DNA of 64,000 nucleotides, from assembly GCA_007751475.1 (NCBI GenBank), contig CP036434.1, forward strand, positions 434,001 through 498,000, written 5' to 3'. The DNA is from Saltatorellus ferox (GTDB taxonomy: Bacteria > Planctomycetota > UBA1135 > GCA-002686595). The position numbers and the translations under genes are program-made. The notes beneath the pieces were generated by a model. That model searched no databases and was not told the origin of the DNA. It saw nothing but the letters and a program-made list of their open reading frames with translations. This document shows positions 45,127 to 55,566 of this stretch, one piece after another (within the stretch, counting starts at the first letter, position 1; each line of letters starts with the position of its first letter).

Positions 45127-48100
45127 ATGCAGACCTTCATCCCAGAACGCGCGGCATCGCGCTACGCCGGTCAGTACGAGAACAGCCGCGACGTCGAGCG
45201 CCTCTTCCAGGTGCTACGTGACTCCATCCAGATCGCCCTCGAGTCCGGGGTAGAGGAGACGGCCAAGTCGCGCCACGACCTGGCGCTCGAGTGCTACCAC
45301 CAGCTGGCCTCCATGGGCCTGCCGGCGGAGATCCAGGAGAAGATCCAGGGCTTCATGGAGTCGATGATCGAGCGCTTCCCGACGGCCTGGCGGGTCAACG
45401 CTGCGGCTGCGGCCGTGGAGCGCGCGACCGCCGCGCGTCGAGCCGAGACCAGGATCGAACGGCTTCGCGAGGCACGTGACATCCTCGCCGCCGGGATTGC
45501 TTCCGGCGAGGCGGTCGACCCCGACGAGCTGCGCGACCTCATGTCCCAGGTGGAGGCGCGCCTGGCCGAGGCCGAGACCCAGGACGGCGATCGCACGCCG
45601 GGCGCGTCCGTCGAATCGAACGTCACGGCTCTGGTGCTCCCGGAGGCGCGTCCGATCCCCTCCGCCGAGGTGTCCGACGAGGAACTGGTCGTCGAGACCC
45701 CCGAAGGCGCGCCCGAAGAGCGATTTCACGTGGAGGTCGCACTCGGCGTCCTGCCCCGGGTTCATCTGGCCATGCTCCAGGAGCGCCGCGCTGGCGTTCA
45801 TACGCTCGGCCTCCAGCACCGCGGCTCCACGGAACTCCGTGACCTCGAGCTCCACGTCACGTCGGACCCGCCTTTCGTCCGACCCTCGACGCTCCGGATC
45901 GAGCGCCTCGGCCCGGGGGAGGACCTCGATCTCGGCCCGCGCCGCGTCGCTTCGTTCCTGTCCCACGACCGGGCGATCCTGAGCCGCCTCAGCGAGCGCG
46001 CCGATGGAACGGTCACCGCCATGCTGCGCACCGCCGACGGGGCCGAGCTCGCCCGCGCCGAAGGGGACTGGACGCTCTTCCCGACGGATACGTGGTTTGG
46101 ACTCGGGACGCTCCCCGAACTCCTCGCCGCCTACGTGCTCCCGAACGACCCGGCGGTCGATGCGACGCTTTCCCTGGCGGCCCAGCGCATGAGCCGGGAC
46201 ACCGGCTCGCCCTCGCTCGACGGCTATCAGTCCAAGGATCCGGTCCGCGCACTCCGTATCGCCGAGTCCGTTTACGCTGCGCTCCAAGGCGCCGAGATCA
46301 CCTACGCGAATCCGCCCGCGAGCTTCGAGAACGACGGCCAGCGCGTGCGCTTCCCGAGCGCGATCATCTCCACCAGGCTCGGCACCTGCCTCGACCTCGC
46401 GCTGTTCGCGGCCGCTGCCCTCGAGCAGGCTGGCCTGCACCCGATCGTGATCGTCACCGAGGGACACGCCTTCGTTGGCGTATGGCTCGTCGAGGAGACG
46501 TTCTCCAATCCGGTCGTGGAGGAGCCATCCCGTCTCGCGAAGCGCATCGAGCTGTCCGAGATCGTCGTCTTCGACGCGACCGCGGTGGCCTCGCGTCCGT
46601 CGCCGGACTTCGAGGGCGCGCGCGCGGCGGCGCGCGAGCGGCTCCAGGATCCGTCCGAGTTCCGCGTCGCCATCGATATCCAGCGCGCACGGCTCGGCGG
46701 GGTGCGGCCGCTGCCGACCCTGGAGGCCGGCGTGCACGCGGCGATGGGCGGCGTGGCCCAGGAGGACGCGGCGCCCACGAAGACCACGCGCGACCTCGAC
46801 GAGGAGCTGCGAGTCTACCTGGAGGCCGAGCGTCGGCGCCGCGAGGAGGAGGAGACGCCGGACACGCGTCTCGATCGCTGGCTGCGTCAGCTCCTGGATC
46901 TGACGATGCGGAACCGCTTGCTCAACTCCGCGTCGAGCAGCAAGCGCATCGTCCCGCTCATCCCCGGGAACCTCGGCGCGATCGAGGATCGGCTCTCCGA
47001 GGGCAAGGTTTTTCGCGTGCTGGAGCGTCCGGTGGAGCTGGAGGGGGGGAAGCCCTCGGCCGCCGACGCCGAGCGCATCGCGCCCCTGCTTGCGGCCGGC
47101 GTGCAGGCGGGTGAGCTGCGCTGCTGGCTCGGCGGCGCGGAGCTCGACGAGCGCCTGCTCAATCTCTATCGCGAAGCGCGCACCGCCCGGGAAGAGGGCG
47201 GCGCGGGCGCCCTGTACCTCGCCGTCGGCTTCCTTCAGTACCGCGAAACGAAGCAGTCTTCGCGCACGCGGCGTGCGCCGCTCCTGCTGCTGCCGCTGGA
47301 GCTCCAGCGCAAGTCCGCGCGCCGCGGCTACACGCTCGTCCAGGGCGCGGACGAACCGCGCGCGAACGTCACGCTTCTCGAATACCTGCGCCGGGATCAT
47401 CAGATCGACGTGACGGGGCTGGATCCGCTGCCGGCCGACGAGAACGGCGTCGACGTTCCGCTGGTGCTCCAGGTCTTCAAGAACGCGATCAAGGACGAGG
47501 ACGGCTGGGAGATCCTCGACGAGGCCGAGATCGGGCTCTACTCGTTCGCGAAGTACCTGCTCTGGCGCGACCTCAAGAACCGTGCGGACGTGCTGCGGCG
47601 GAACGAGCTGGTCGCTCACTTGATCGAGCGGCCGAGCGAGCCCTACCCGGACCGCGTCGCCGTGCCCGATCCGGACAAGCTCGACGAGGAGTTCGGCGCG
47701 GCGGACGTGTTCGCACCGCTCTCCTACGATTCCTCCCAGCTCAGCGCGATCCTCGCCGCCGCTGCGGGCAAGACGATGGTGCTGGAGGGGCCGCCGGGAA
47801 CCGGCAAGTCACAGACGATCACGAACCTGATCGCGCACGCCATCGCCTACGGAAAGACGATCCTCTTCGTCAGCGAGAAGATGGCGGCGCTCGACGTTGT
47901 GCATCGGCGGCTGCGGCACCTCGGGCTCGGGCCGGCGTGCCTGGAGCTGCACTCGAACAAGGCGAACAAGAAGGCCGTTCTGGAGCAGTTCCGCGAGGCG
48001 CTGGAGGAGGGCCGCGTGCGCGGCGCGCGTCGGAGAAGCTGGGAAGAGATCGCGGGCGACCTCGACAGCTCGCGGCGCCGGTTGAACGGCCACGTCGCGG

Positions 48101-51100
48101 CGCTGCACGCGACGCGCGCGAGCGGAGAGAGCGTGCACCATGTCATCGGGCAGACCGCGAGCGCCCTGGCGACAGGAGACGCTGTCTGGGATCTCAAGGA
48201 CGACCTCGGCATCCAGGACCCGAAGGCCGTCGACGCAGTGACGCTCCAGCGCTGGCGCGGGCTGCTCGACGAGATTGATATCGTGGCGTCGGAGCAGCTC
48301 GTGGGCCCGGAGCACCCGCTTCTGCTCGTCGGCCAGTCGGACTACTCGCCCATCTTCGAGAGCGAATCAAGGGCCGTCGTGCGCGCCTTCGACGGGCCTG
48401 CGTCGGAGTTCGCGGCGGCGGCAGAGGCAGCGCTCGCGAGCGTCGTCGAGTCGGAGGCACTGCGCGCCGGGTTCCATGACGAAGAGAGCTGGAAGGACTT
48501 CGCGGCGCTGCTCGAGGCAGCGTCACAGGAGTACGCGGGCTCGGGGGCGGCGCAGGACTGGATCGCGCAGCCCGACCTCATGCACTCCCTCGAGAGCGGG
48601 CTCGCACTGATCGAGGAGCATCAGAACCTCGTGGCCGAGCTCGCCGCTCGCTTCCGTGTCTCGCCGACGACGCTTCCGCTCGATGCCCTGGAGACGCTGC
48701 GTCGCGAGTACGTCGGCGGTGGGTTCTTCAAGCGCTGGCAGCGCAAGCGGAGCCTTCTTTCGGAGCTGCGCGGGATCGCGAAGGACCCGGGCGCTCTGCA
48801 GATCGAGGACGCGATCCGCGCGCTCGATGCGGCCCAGCGCCAGGTCGAGATCGAGCCGCAGTTCGCGCCGCACGATGACGCGGGTCGAAAGGTGCTCGGC
48901 ACGATCTGGCGCGGCGCCGAGACGGACGTGGCGGCGGCGCGCGCCGAGTTGGCGCGCGCCCGCGGGCTGGGCGAGCGGTGGGCGCAGCTCTCGCGGGTCG
49001 CGCACCCGTCCGTGGTGTTCGAGAAGGCGCTGCTCGAGGGCCTCGTCGCCGCGCTGGAAAGTGTCGGCTTGAGGGACCGAGCGGCGAGGCTCGTCGAGGC
49101 CGTGGGCGAACTCAGCGCGGCGAGGGCCGCGTTGATCGAGGTCGCGAGGCCTCTGGAGGGCGCGCCGCTTTCGTTCTCGGTGGCCGACGTTCGTGCGCTT
49201 CAGGCGCTGTCCGTCGGATGGGCCGATGCGTGGACGGGCCTGCGGGGCTGGGCGCGCTGGCAGGGGTTGCGCCGGAGCGCGCTGGACGCAGGCGTGGAAA
49301 CGGGTGGACTCGGGGGCGTGATCGAGCGCATCGAGCGAGGCGATTGCGTGCCCGGACAGGTGCGTCAGCGCTTCGACGTGGCGTTCGCTCGCGCGTGGGC
49401 ACTCCACGAGATCTCGGGCGACGATGCGCTCAAGGCGTTCGATGGCGGGGATCACGGGCGCGCGCTGGCGGGCTTTCGCCAGCTCGACGACGAGCGGCTC
49501 GCGGCGGCCCGCGAGGAAGTGCGGCAGCGGACGGGTAGCCGGCGCCCGACGGTCTCGCAGACGGCGGCGGCGGGCGCTGCGTCCAAGACGGGGCTGGGGC
49601 TGCTGCAGCGCGAGATCACGAAGAAGACGCGGCATCTCGCGATCCGCAGGCTGCTCGCCGAGCTGGGAGATGTGGCGATGGAGCTGAAGCCGTGCTTCCT
49701 CATGAGCCCGATGTCGGTGGCGCAGTACCTCGACGCCGACCATCCGCCCTTCGACATCGTGGTGTTCGACGAAGCTTCGCAGATCCCCGTGTGGGACGCG
49801 ATCGGCGCGATCGCCCGCGGCCAGCAGGCCGTGATCGTGGGGGATCCCAAGCAGCTTCCGCCGACGAGCTTCTTCAGCCGAAGCGCCGATACCGAGGCGC
49901 TGGAAGACGACGACATCGAGGATCTGGAGAGCATCCTGGAGGAGTGCATCGGCGCCCAGGTGCCGACGCACCGCCTGCGCTGGCACTACCGAAGCCGGCA
50001 CGAGAGCCTGATCGCGTTCAGCAACGAGCGCTACTACGACTCGAAGCTGCTGACGTTTCCCTCCGGAGCCTCGGACGGGCGCGGCGTGCGCCTGGAGTAT
50101 CACCAGGACGCCGTCTACGACAAGGGGGCGACGCGCACCAACGAGATCGAGGCGCGCGCGGTCGCGGCGGAGGTCGTGCGGCGACTGCGGCATCCGAAGG
50201 AGAGCCAGCGGTCCATCGGGGTGGTGACGTTCAGCCAGGCGCAGCAGACGCTCGTCCTCGACCTGCTCGAAGCGGCGGTGCGCAAACACCCTGAGATTGA
50301 GCCGTTCTTCGACGAGGCGCAGCAGGAGCCCGTGTTCGTGAAGAACCTGGAGAACGTTCAGGGCGACGAGCGGGACGTGATCATCTTCTCGATCGGCTAC
50401 GGGCCGGACGCGAATGGACGCGTGTCGATGAACTTCGGGCCGCTCAACAACGACGGCGGCGAGCGGCGCCTGAACGTGGCGATCACGCGGGCGCGCGAGG
50501 AGGTGCTCGTGCACACGTCGATCCGCTCGGACCAGATCGATCTGGCGCGGACGAACGCGCGAGGCGTGCGGGACCTGCGCGCGTTCCTGGCGTTTGCGGA
50601 GCACGCGGAGGCCGAGGCGACGGGGGCTGGCGTGGCATCGGGTGAAACCGGCGCCGCGGTCAGCCGCGATCCGCTCGTCGAGGTGATCGGTGGGCGGCTC
50701 CAGGCCCGTGGCTGGACCGTCGAGTACGACATCGGGCGCTCCGACGTGCGCGTGGATCTCGGCGTGCGGCATCCGGATCGTCCGGGCGCGTTCCTCGCGG
50801 GTATCGAGACGGACGGGGAGAACTACCGTCGCGCGTCGACGGCGCGTGATCGCGATCGACTGCGGTCGGACGTGCTGGGCGGACTGGGTTGGAGCTTGCT
50901 CCGGGTCTGGGCCGTGGACTGGTGGCGCGACGCGGACGCGGAGGTCGAGCGTCTGCACGCCGAGCTGACGCGTCTCCAAGAGGAGGTGCTGCCGGAGGAT
51001 CCAGAGGCCGAGGAGCCGGACGTCGCGGAACCGTCAGCTCCGCTGGCGCTCGAGGGGCCCGACGTGGAGTCTGGCGCAAATCTCCCTGACGTACCGGCGC

Positions 51101-51843
51101 TGGAATCACCAGCTCCGGAAGCGCTGGCCCTGAAGGCGCCTGCGGCGCCCGAACTCGAAGGCCCGAAGGAGGACCCGCCCAGGAGGCTGGCGTCCGCGCC
51201 AACGCTCTTCGAAGGGGAGACCGAGGCTCTTTCCCTCGAAGCACCGCGGCCTTTGATCGAGACCTACCAGCCCGCCGAACTGGACGGGTTCAGCGAGCGC
51301 TCTTCGGAGTTCTACGACGAATCAATGGAGCGCGAGGTGGCTTCGACGATCGCGCGCATCATCGAGCTGGAGGCGCCGCTGACCCACGAGATCCTGGTGC
51401 GCCGGATGGCGAGCGTCTGGGGTTTCGGGGCCGTGTCGAAGAAGTTCCGCGAGCACGTGGCGGCAAGCCTCGGGCGCTCCAGGCCCTTCACGACCGAGCA
51501 TGCGGCCGGAACGGACGAGCCGCAGCAGGTCTACTGGCGCTCGGAGAGCGAGGCGGCGACCTACGCGGGCTACCGTCCCCAGGACTCGGCGGACGCGCGC
51601 CCGATCTCGGAGGTGCCGCAGCCGGAGGTTTTGAATGCGATGGTGGCGACGCTGGCGGAGCGCGAGCTCTGGCCCCTGGACGATCTCCAGCGCGAGGTGC
51701 TGGGCCTCTTCGGAGGCAAGCGCTTGACGCAGTCGATGCGATCCTCGATCGGCGCGGCCCTGGATAGGCTCCAGGCGGAGGAGCGGATCCGCATGGAGGT
51801 CGCGGGCGGCGTGGCGAGCGTGGCGCTGGTCCAGGAGACGTGA
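45127..51843 (+). CDS. Giant DUF4011-helicase-nuclease protein (Hhe-like antiphage candidate)
   Basis: 2238 residues from ATG at 45127, healthy throughout. Domain order: helical start (1-190), Ig-like beta domain (about 200-340), transglutaminase-like domain with the Cys in GTCLDLALFAAAALEQ (residue 421) and His in GHAFVGVWLVEE (447), DUF4011 (from about 575, RLDRWLRQLLDLTMRNRLLN), superfamily-1 helicase with Walker A GPPGTGKSQT (888-897), Walker B VVFDEASQIP (Asp 1548) and late motif NVAITRAREEV, PD-(D/E)XK/Vsr-like nuclease (from about 1850; DVRVDLGV, GIETDGENYR, DRDRLRSDVL), an acidic-proline linker (1960-2060) and DUF3320 (from about 2070). DUF4011-helicase-Vsr is the architecture of Hhe, a single-gene antiphage system reported by Gao and colleagues. 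Predicted role: cytoplasmic recognition and cleavage of foreign nucleic acid. No partner genes flank it. Confidence 0.85.
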   Translation: MQTFIPERAASRYAGQYENSRDVERLFQVLRDSIQIALESGVEETAKSRHDLALECYHQLASMGLPAEIQEKIQGFMESMIERFPTAWRVNAAAAAVERATAARRAETRIERLREARDILAAGIASGEAVDPDELRDLMSQVEARLAEAETQDGDRTPGASVESNVTALVLPEARPIPSAEVSDEELVVETPEGAPEERFHVEVALGVLPRVHLAMLQERRAGVHTLGLQHRGSTELRDLELHVTSDPPFVRPSTLRIERLGPGEDLDLGPRRVASFLSHDRAILSRLSERADGTVTAMLRTADGAELARAEGDWTLFPTDTWFGLGTLPELLAAYVLPNDPAVDATLSLAAQRMSRDTGSPSLDGYQSKDPVRALRIAESVYAALQGAEITYANPPASFENDGQRVRFPSAIISTRLGTCLDLALFAAAALEQAGLHPIVIVTEGHAFVGVWLVEETFSNPVVEEPSRLAKRIELSEIVVFDATAVASRPSPDFEGARAAARERLQDPSEFRVAIDIQRARLGGVRPLPTLEAGVHAAMGGVAQEDAAPTKTTRDLDEELRVYLEAERRRREEEETPDTRLDRWLRQLLDLTMRNRLLNSASSSKRIVPLIPGNLGAIEDRLSEGKVFRVLERPVELEGGKPSAADAERIAPLLAAGVQAGELRCWLGGAELDERLLNLYREARTAREEGGAGALYLAVGFLQYRETKQSSRTRRAPLLLLPLELQRKSARRGYTLVQGADEPRANVTLLEYLRRDHQIDVTGLDPLPADENGVDVPLVLQVFKNAIKDEDGWEILDEAEIGLYSFAKYLLWRDLKNRADVLRRNELVAHLIERPSEPYPDRVAVPDPDKLDEEFGAADVFAPLSYDSSQLSAILAAAAGKTMVLEGPPGTGKSQTITNLIAHAIAYGKTILFVSEKMAALDVVHRRLRHLGLGPACLELHSNKANKKAVLEQFREALEEGRVRGARRRSWEEIAGDLDSSRRRLNGHVAALHATRASGESVHHVIGQTASALATGDAVWDLKDDLGIQDPKAVDAVTLQRWRGLLDEIDIVASEQLVGPEHPLLLVGQSDYSPIFESESRAVVRAFDGPASEFAAAAEAALASVVESEALRAGFHDEESWKDFAALLEAASQEYAGSGAAQDWIAQPDLMHSLESGLALIEEHQNLVAELAARFRVSPTTLPLDALETLRREYVGGGFFKRWQRKRSLLSELRGIAKDPGALQIEDAIRALDAAQRQVEIEPQFAPHDDAGRKVLGTIWRGAETDVAAARAELARARGLGERWAQLSRVAHPSVVFEKALLEGLVAALESVGLRDRAARLVEAVGELSAARAALIEVARPLEGAPLSFSVADVRALQALSVGWADAWTGLRGWARWQGLRRSALDAGVETGGLGGVIERIERGDCVPGQVRQRFDVAFARAWALHEISGDDALKAFDGGDHGRALAGFRQLDDERLAAAREEVRQRTGSRRPTVSQTAAAGAASKTGLGLLQREITKKTRHLAIRRLLAELGDVAMELKPCFLMSPMSVAQYLDADHPPFDIVVFDEASQIPVWDAIGAIARGQQAVIVGDPKQLPPTSFFSRSADTEALEDDDIEDLESILEECIGAQVPTHRLRWHYRSRHESLIAFSNERYYDSKLLTFPSGASDGRGVRLEYHQDAVYDKGATRTNEIEARAVAAEVVRRLRHPKESQRSIGVVTFSQAQQTLVLDLLEAAVRKHPEIEPFFDEAQQEPVFVKNLENVQGDERDVIIFSIGYGPDANGRVSMNFGPLNNDGGERRLNVAITRAREEVLVHTSIRSDQIDLARTNARGVRDLRAFLAFAEHAEAEATGAGVASGETGAAVSRDPLVEVIGGRLQARGWTVEYDIGRSDVRVDLGVRHPDRPGAFLAGIETDGENYRRASTARDRDRLRSDVLGGLGWSLLRVWAVDWWRDADAEVERLHAELTRLQEEVLPEDPEAEEPDVAEPSAPLALEGPDVESGANLPDVPALESPAPEALALKAPAAPELEGPKEDPPRRLASAPTLFEGETEALSLEAPRPLIETYQPAELDGFSERSSEFYDESMEREVASTIARIIELEAPLTHEILVRRMASVWGFGAVSKKFREHVAASLGRSRPFTTEHAAGTDEPQQVYWRSESEAATYAGYRPQDSADARPISEVPQPEVLNAMVATLAERELWPLDDLQREVLGLFGGKRLTQSMRSSIGAALDRLQAEERIRMEVAGGVASVALVQET

Positions 51844-51986
51844 GGCCGCCGGGTTGACCCGGGGGCGACCCTCTACCCGGAGCAGCATCCCTTTTGCCGC
51901 GTCGTCACGATGCGCGTATGCTGTTCCCTGCGGGCTCCAGCTGTCGACTTTCGCGGCCACCCGAGCAGACGACAACGGAGGTCGAC

Positions 51987-52739
51987 TTGGATCTGGAACT
52001 GGCAACCATCTTTGGTTCGGAGGTCGTGGGCACGGCGATGCTGATGCTTCTGGGCTGCGGCGTCGTGGCGAATGTGGCGCTCGCGAGAAGCAAGGGGCAC
52101 GGCGGCGGCTTTCCGCTGGTCGTCTTTGGCTGGGGGCTGGCGGTATTCTGCGGCGTGACGGTTTCGTACGCCTCGGGGGCGCACCTGAACCCGGCGGTGA
52201 CCGTAGGGCTCCTGGTGACGGGGGACGTCTCCAGCGCTCAGGCGCTCGTCTACTGCGCCGCGCAGATGCTCGGCGCGTTCCTCGGTTCCTCGATGAGCTG
52301 GCTCGTCTACAAGAAGCACTTCGACGCGGAGCTCGATCCAGCGACCAAGCGGGCCGTCTTCTGCACGGCGCCCGCGATTCGCTCCCACGGCTGGAACGTC
52401 GTGACGGAGGTGATCGGCACGTTCGTCCTCGTGTTCGTCGTGATTGGGTTCGGCCGTGGCGGCGACCCCGCCAGTGCCGTTCCCGCCGGACTCGCCGCGC
52501 TGGGGGCGGTTCCCGTCGCGCTTCTCGTGATGGGGATCGGTGCGTCGCTGGGCGGGCCGACCGGCTATGCCATCAATCCCGCGCGGGACCTCGGGGCTCG
52601 GATCGCCCACGCGGTCCTTCCGATACGGGGCAAGGGGTCGAGCGACTGGGGCTACGCCTGGGTGCCGGTCGTGGGGCCGCTCCTTGGCGGGGTCTTGGGC
52701 GCGCTCGCCTCGGGCCCGCTGCTGCCGCTGCTGCCATGA
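51987..52739 (+). CDS. glpF: Aquaglyceroporin / glycerol uptake facilitator (MIP family)
   Basis: 250 residues. Six transmembrane helices and two half-helices with the signature motifs SGAHLNPAVTV and GYAINPARDLG, of the glycerol-conducting (GlpF) type because of the Asp after the second NPAR. Role: passive entry of glycerol (and small polyols) through the inner membrane. A TTG start at 51987 is chosen because GGAGG lies five bases upstream; longer in-frame starts (from 51894) would add a non-membrane leader. It is 36 bases upstream of glycerol kinase, an operon. Confidence 0.9.
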   Translation: MDLELATIFGSEVVGTAMLMLLGCGVVANVALARSKGHGGGFPLVVFGWGLAVFCGVTVSYASGAHLNPAVTVGLLVTGDVSSAQALVYCAAQMLGAFLGSSMSWLVYKKHFDAELDPATKRAVFCTAPAIRSHGWNVVTEVIGTFVLVFVVIGFGRGGDPASAVPAGLAALGAVPVALLVMGIGASLGGPTGYAINPARDLGARIAHAVLPIRGKGSSDWGYAWVPVVGPLLGGVLGALASGPLLPLLP

Positions 52740-52775
52740 CCATTTTTCATTATCCAAAACCGGACGGAGCCAACC

Positions 52776-54290
52776 ATGACTGACCATGTCATCGCGATCG
52801 ATCAGGGAACCACGAGCACGCGGGCCATCGTCTTCGATCGCACCGGCTCGGTCGTTTCCGTCGGACAGCTGGAGCACCGGCAGATCTTCCCGAAGGCCGG
52901 GTGGGTCGAGCACGACGCCCGCGAGATCTGGAACAACACGCGCGAGGTCATCGGGCAGGCGCTCTCGAAGGCGGACATCACGCGGCACAGCATCGCTGCG
53001 GTCGGGATCACGAACCAGCGCGAAACGACGGTGGTCTGGGATCGAACCACGGGCGAGCCGGTCTACCACGCGATCGTCTGGCAGGACACGCGCACGCAGT
53101 CCATCGTCGAACGCCTCGCGGACGGTGATACGGATCGCTACAAGGAGATCGTCGGGCTGCCGCTCGCCACCTACTTCTCGGGCACGAAGGTCGCCTGGAT
53201 CCTGGAGAACGTGGAGGGCGCGAGGGCCAAGGCCGACGCCGGGGAGCTCATGTTCGGCACGACCGACACCTGGGTTCTCTGGAACCTCACCGGTGGGGTC
53301 GACGGCGGCGTTCACGCCACCGATGTGACGAACGCGAGCCGCACGCTCTTCATGGACCTCAAGACGCTGCAGTGGCGCGACGACATCCTCGAGGCCTTCG
53401 GTGTCCCGAGGTCGATGATGCCGGAGATTCGCAGCTCGTCCGAGGTCTACGGGAAGGTGAGGTCGTCGAGTCTCCTGCGCGAGGTGCCCGTCGCGGGCAT
53501 CCTCGGCGATCAGCAGGCCGCCACGTTCGGCCAGGCGGCCTTCGAGAAGGGGATGAGCAAGAACACCTACGGCACCGGGAACTTCTTGATCTTCAACACC
53601 GGCGAGGAGATCGTCCACTCGAAGAACGGGCTGCTCACGACCCTCGCCTACCAGCTGGGCGATGGGAAGCCCCACTACGCGCTGGAGGGATCGATCGCGG
53701 TCACCGGGTCGCTGGTGCAGTGGCTTCGGGACAACATCGGGATGATCTCCACGGCCGCCGAGATTCAGACGCTGGCCGAGTCCGTCGAGGACAACGGCGG
53801 CGTCTACTTCGTGCCTGCGTTCTCCGGCCTCTTCGCGCCCTACTGGCGCCCGGACGCCCGCGGCGCGATCGTCGGCCTCACGCGTTTCGTGAACAAGGGG
53901 CACATCGCCCGCGCGGCCCTCGAGGCCACTGCGTTCCAGACGGCCGAGGTCATCGAGGCGGTGAACGCCGACTCGGGCGTGAAGCTTCTCGAGCTGAAGG
54001 TGGACGGCGGGATGGTCGCAAACGACGCATTGATGCAGTTCCAGGCGGATATCCTGGGCGTGACCGTGGTGCGCCCCGTGGTCGCCGAAACGACGGCGCT
54101 GGGCGCCGCCTACGCCGCGGGGCTCGCGGTGGGTTTCTGGAAGGACCTGGCCGACGCGGGCCGGAACTGGCAAGAGGACAGGCGCTGGGAGCCGGCGATG
54201 TCCGACGAAGATCGCGCCCGGGCCATGCGGATGTGGAAGAAGGCGGTGACGAAGACCTTCGACTGGGTCGACGACGACGTGGCACAGTAG
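52776..54290 (+). CDS. glpK: Glycerol kinase
   Basis: 504 residues, the usual length. FGGY-family sugar kinase: N-terminal [48 protein letters not shown], and the C-terminal domain [20 protein letters not shown] and [20 protein letters not shown]. It phosphorylates glycerol to sn-glycerol 3-phosphate in the cytoplasm using ATP, and traps glycerol imported by the upstream GlpF. GGAG precedes the ATG by a suitable distance. No glycerol-3-phosphate dehydrogenase or regulator is nearby. A degenerate palindromic element overlaps its last codon. Confidence 0.97.
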   Translation: MTDHVIAIDQGTTSTRAIVFDRTGSVVSVGQLEHRQIFPKAGWVEHDAREIWNNTREVIGQALSKADITRHSIAAVGITNQRETTVVWDRTTGEPVYHAIVWQDTRTQSIVERLADGDTDRYKEIVGLPLATYFSGTKVAWILENVEGARAKADAGELMFGTTDTWVLWNLTGGVDGGVHATDVTNASRTLFMDLKTLQWRDDILEAFGVPRSMMPEIRSSSEVYGKVRSSSLLREVPVAGILGDQQAATFGQAAFEKGMSKNTYGTGNFLIFNTGEEIVHSKNGLLTTLAYQLGDGKPHYALEGSIAVTGSLVQWLRDNIGMISTAAEIQTLAESVEDNGGVYFVPAFSGLFAPYWRPDARGAIVGLTRFVNKGHIARAALEATAFQTAEVIEAVNADSGVKLLELKVDGGMVANDALMQFQADILGVTVVRPVVAETTALGAAYAAGLAVGFWKDLADAGRNWQEDRRWEPAMSDEDRARAMRMWKKAVTKTFDWVDDDVAQ

Positions 54291-54355
54291 CGGTACCGAA
54301 CCTGGCGGTACCGAACCCGGACTCCGACGGTCAAGGGGGAGTTCGGGTTCAGCGT
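54289..54355. repeat. Degenerate palindromic repeat element
   Basis: GCGGTACCGAACCT and GGCGGTACCGAACC in tandem (54290-54317) are followed by GGACTCC, a spacer, and GGGAGTTCGGGTTC (to about 54352). The right outer end (GTACCGCC) is missing. It lies between the convergent glpK and DUF1573-like genes and could also act as a terminator for both. Confidence 0.7.
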
Positions 54356-55566
54356 CGAGCGCTGCCTCGAACCACACCGGCGTAGCGCAGGGTCAAGACA
54401 GGGAACTCGGCGTCCCCGGTGTGGATGCGGACCTCACCACGCAGGACCTGGTCGGGTAGGGCCTCGGGCACGTCCAGCTGCAGGCGGATCTCGATCCGCT
54501 GGCGGCCTTGTTCGTCCGCCCCGGAAATCGCCGCAAGCGTCACGGCCGGCGTTATTGAATTCGCGTCACCGCCGGTCTCGGGGACCACCTCGACCCGAAG
54601 GTCGTCCGCGTCGAGGGAATCATCGCGCATCAGGAGATGTCTCGTTCGCTCGGTCTTCGATCCCGGGCGCATGAGGCCGAAGGAGGCAAACGTCTCGTCG
54701 AGCTCGAGCGCACCCTCTACGCGGTACGTGAGCCCGACGGCGGTGAAATGCTCCTTCGCACGCGTCACCCCGCTCTCTGTGGCGCCTGGCTCGGAAGGCG
54801 GAGCCGAGATCACCTTGCGCCTCCAAACGTACCCGTGCGGTCCAGGCGGTGTGTCGGCCCCGACGGCGAGTTCGAGCATCCAACGGCTCGACCAGCCGCG
54901 CTCGTCCGGCGTGATGGGCGTGCAGCGGACGCTGAGTCCGGGAGGCATTGGAATGCGATGATCCAGTGGCTCGGCGAGTCCAAAGGGTTGTCCAGTCGTG
55001 GACTCGATCGCCACGATCTCGGTGTGGCCGGAGCCGTGGGGCAGCGGGTCGAGGGCCACAACACTGGAGGGCGTGGCCCGCACGAAGAGCGAGACCGTTG
55101 CCAGCATCACCAGGTCGAAGCGCTGAGTGCGAACGGTGGGTGGGTCCTCCATCCGGGTCGGATCAACAGGTGACTCCGCGACGACGAGGATGCGGCCACG
55201 CCGTGAAGGGGGCGCCACGAAGTTGCTCAGCCGGGCAGTCAGGCGGACCAGGCTGCCTGGCTCGATCGGTTCCCCGAAGGCGTACGGGGCCCAGCGCTGG
55301 CTGTCCGGCCGCTGCCACTCGATGGCTCCACGCGACGTGCTCACGCTGGGTTGGGCCTGCACGATCGTCACAGGCGTCGCGCCAACGGTTCGCAGCGTGA
55401 ACGTATGCGTCGCCTCATCGCCGGCGAAGACATCCCCGAAGCGATGGGTGGCCTCTCCCACGACCTCCAGCCGCCCGGGTTCGGTGTCGATCGCCAGCGG
55501 GACCCGCCCCCCGCTCGCCGGGAACAGCATCGTCGAGATCAGCGGAAGGGCGAAGAGGAGCGACAC
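54349..55566 (-). CDS. Secreted DUF1573-like protein (intact copy)
   Basis: 405 residues from GTG at 55566. The signal sequence is MSLLFALPLISTMLFPASGG. The first domain reads HRFGDVFAGDEATHTFTLRT then GATPVTIVQAQPSVSTS, the pattern of DUF1573 (an Ig-like fold common in planctomycetes, often with a Cys here missing). A second beta-domain occupies residues 130-400 with LELDETFASFGLMRPGSKTE. It is probably exported and of unknown function. A nearly identical but broken copy lies at 61048-62133, upstream region included. Confidence 0.7.
   Translation of the reverse strand: MSLLFALPLISTMLFPASGGRVPLAIDTEPGRLEVVGEATHRFGDVFAGDEATHTFTLRTVGATPVTIVQAQPSVSTSRGAIEWQRPDSQRWAPYAFGEPIEPGSLVRLTARLSNFVAPPSRRGRILVVAESPVDPTRMEDPPTVRTQRFDLVMLATVSLFVRATPSSVVALDPLPHGSGHTEIVAIESTTGQPFGLAEPLDHRIPMPPGLSVRCTPITPDERGWSSRWMLELAVGADTPPGPHGYVWRRKVISAPPSEPGATESGVTRAKEHFTAVGLTYRVEGALELDETFASFGLMRPGSKTERTRHLLMRDDSLDADDLRVEVVPETGGDANSITPAVTLAAISGADEQGRQRIEIRLQLDVPEALPDQVLRGEVRIHTGDAEFPVLTLRYAGVVRGSARR

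Noticed and set aside
48523..50979. Frame of 818 codons antisense to the helicase gene
   Set aside because: Low-complexity arginine/leucine-rich translation, typical of the opposite strand of GC-rich coding DNA.
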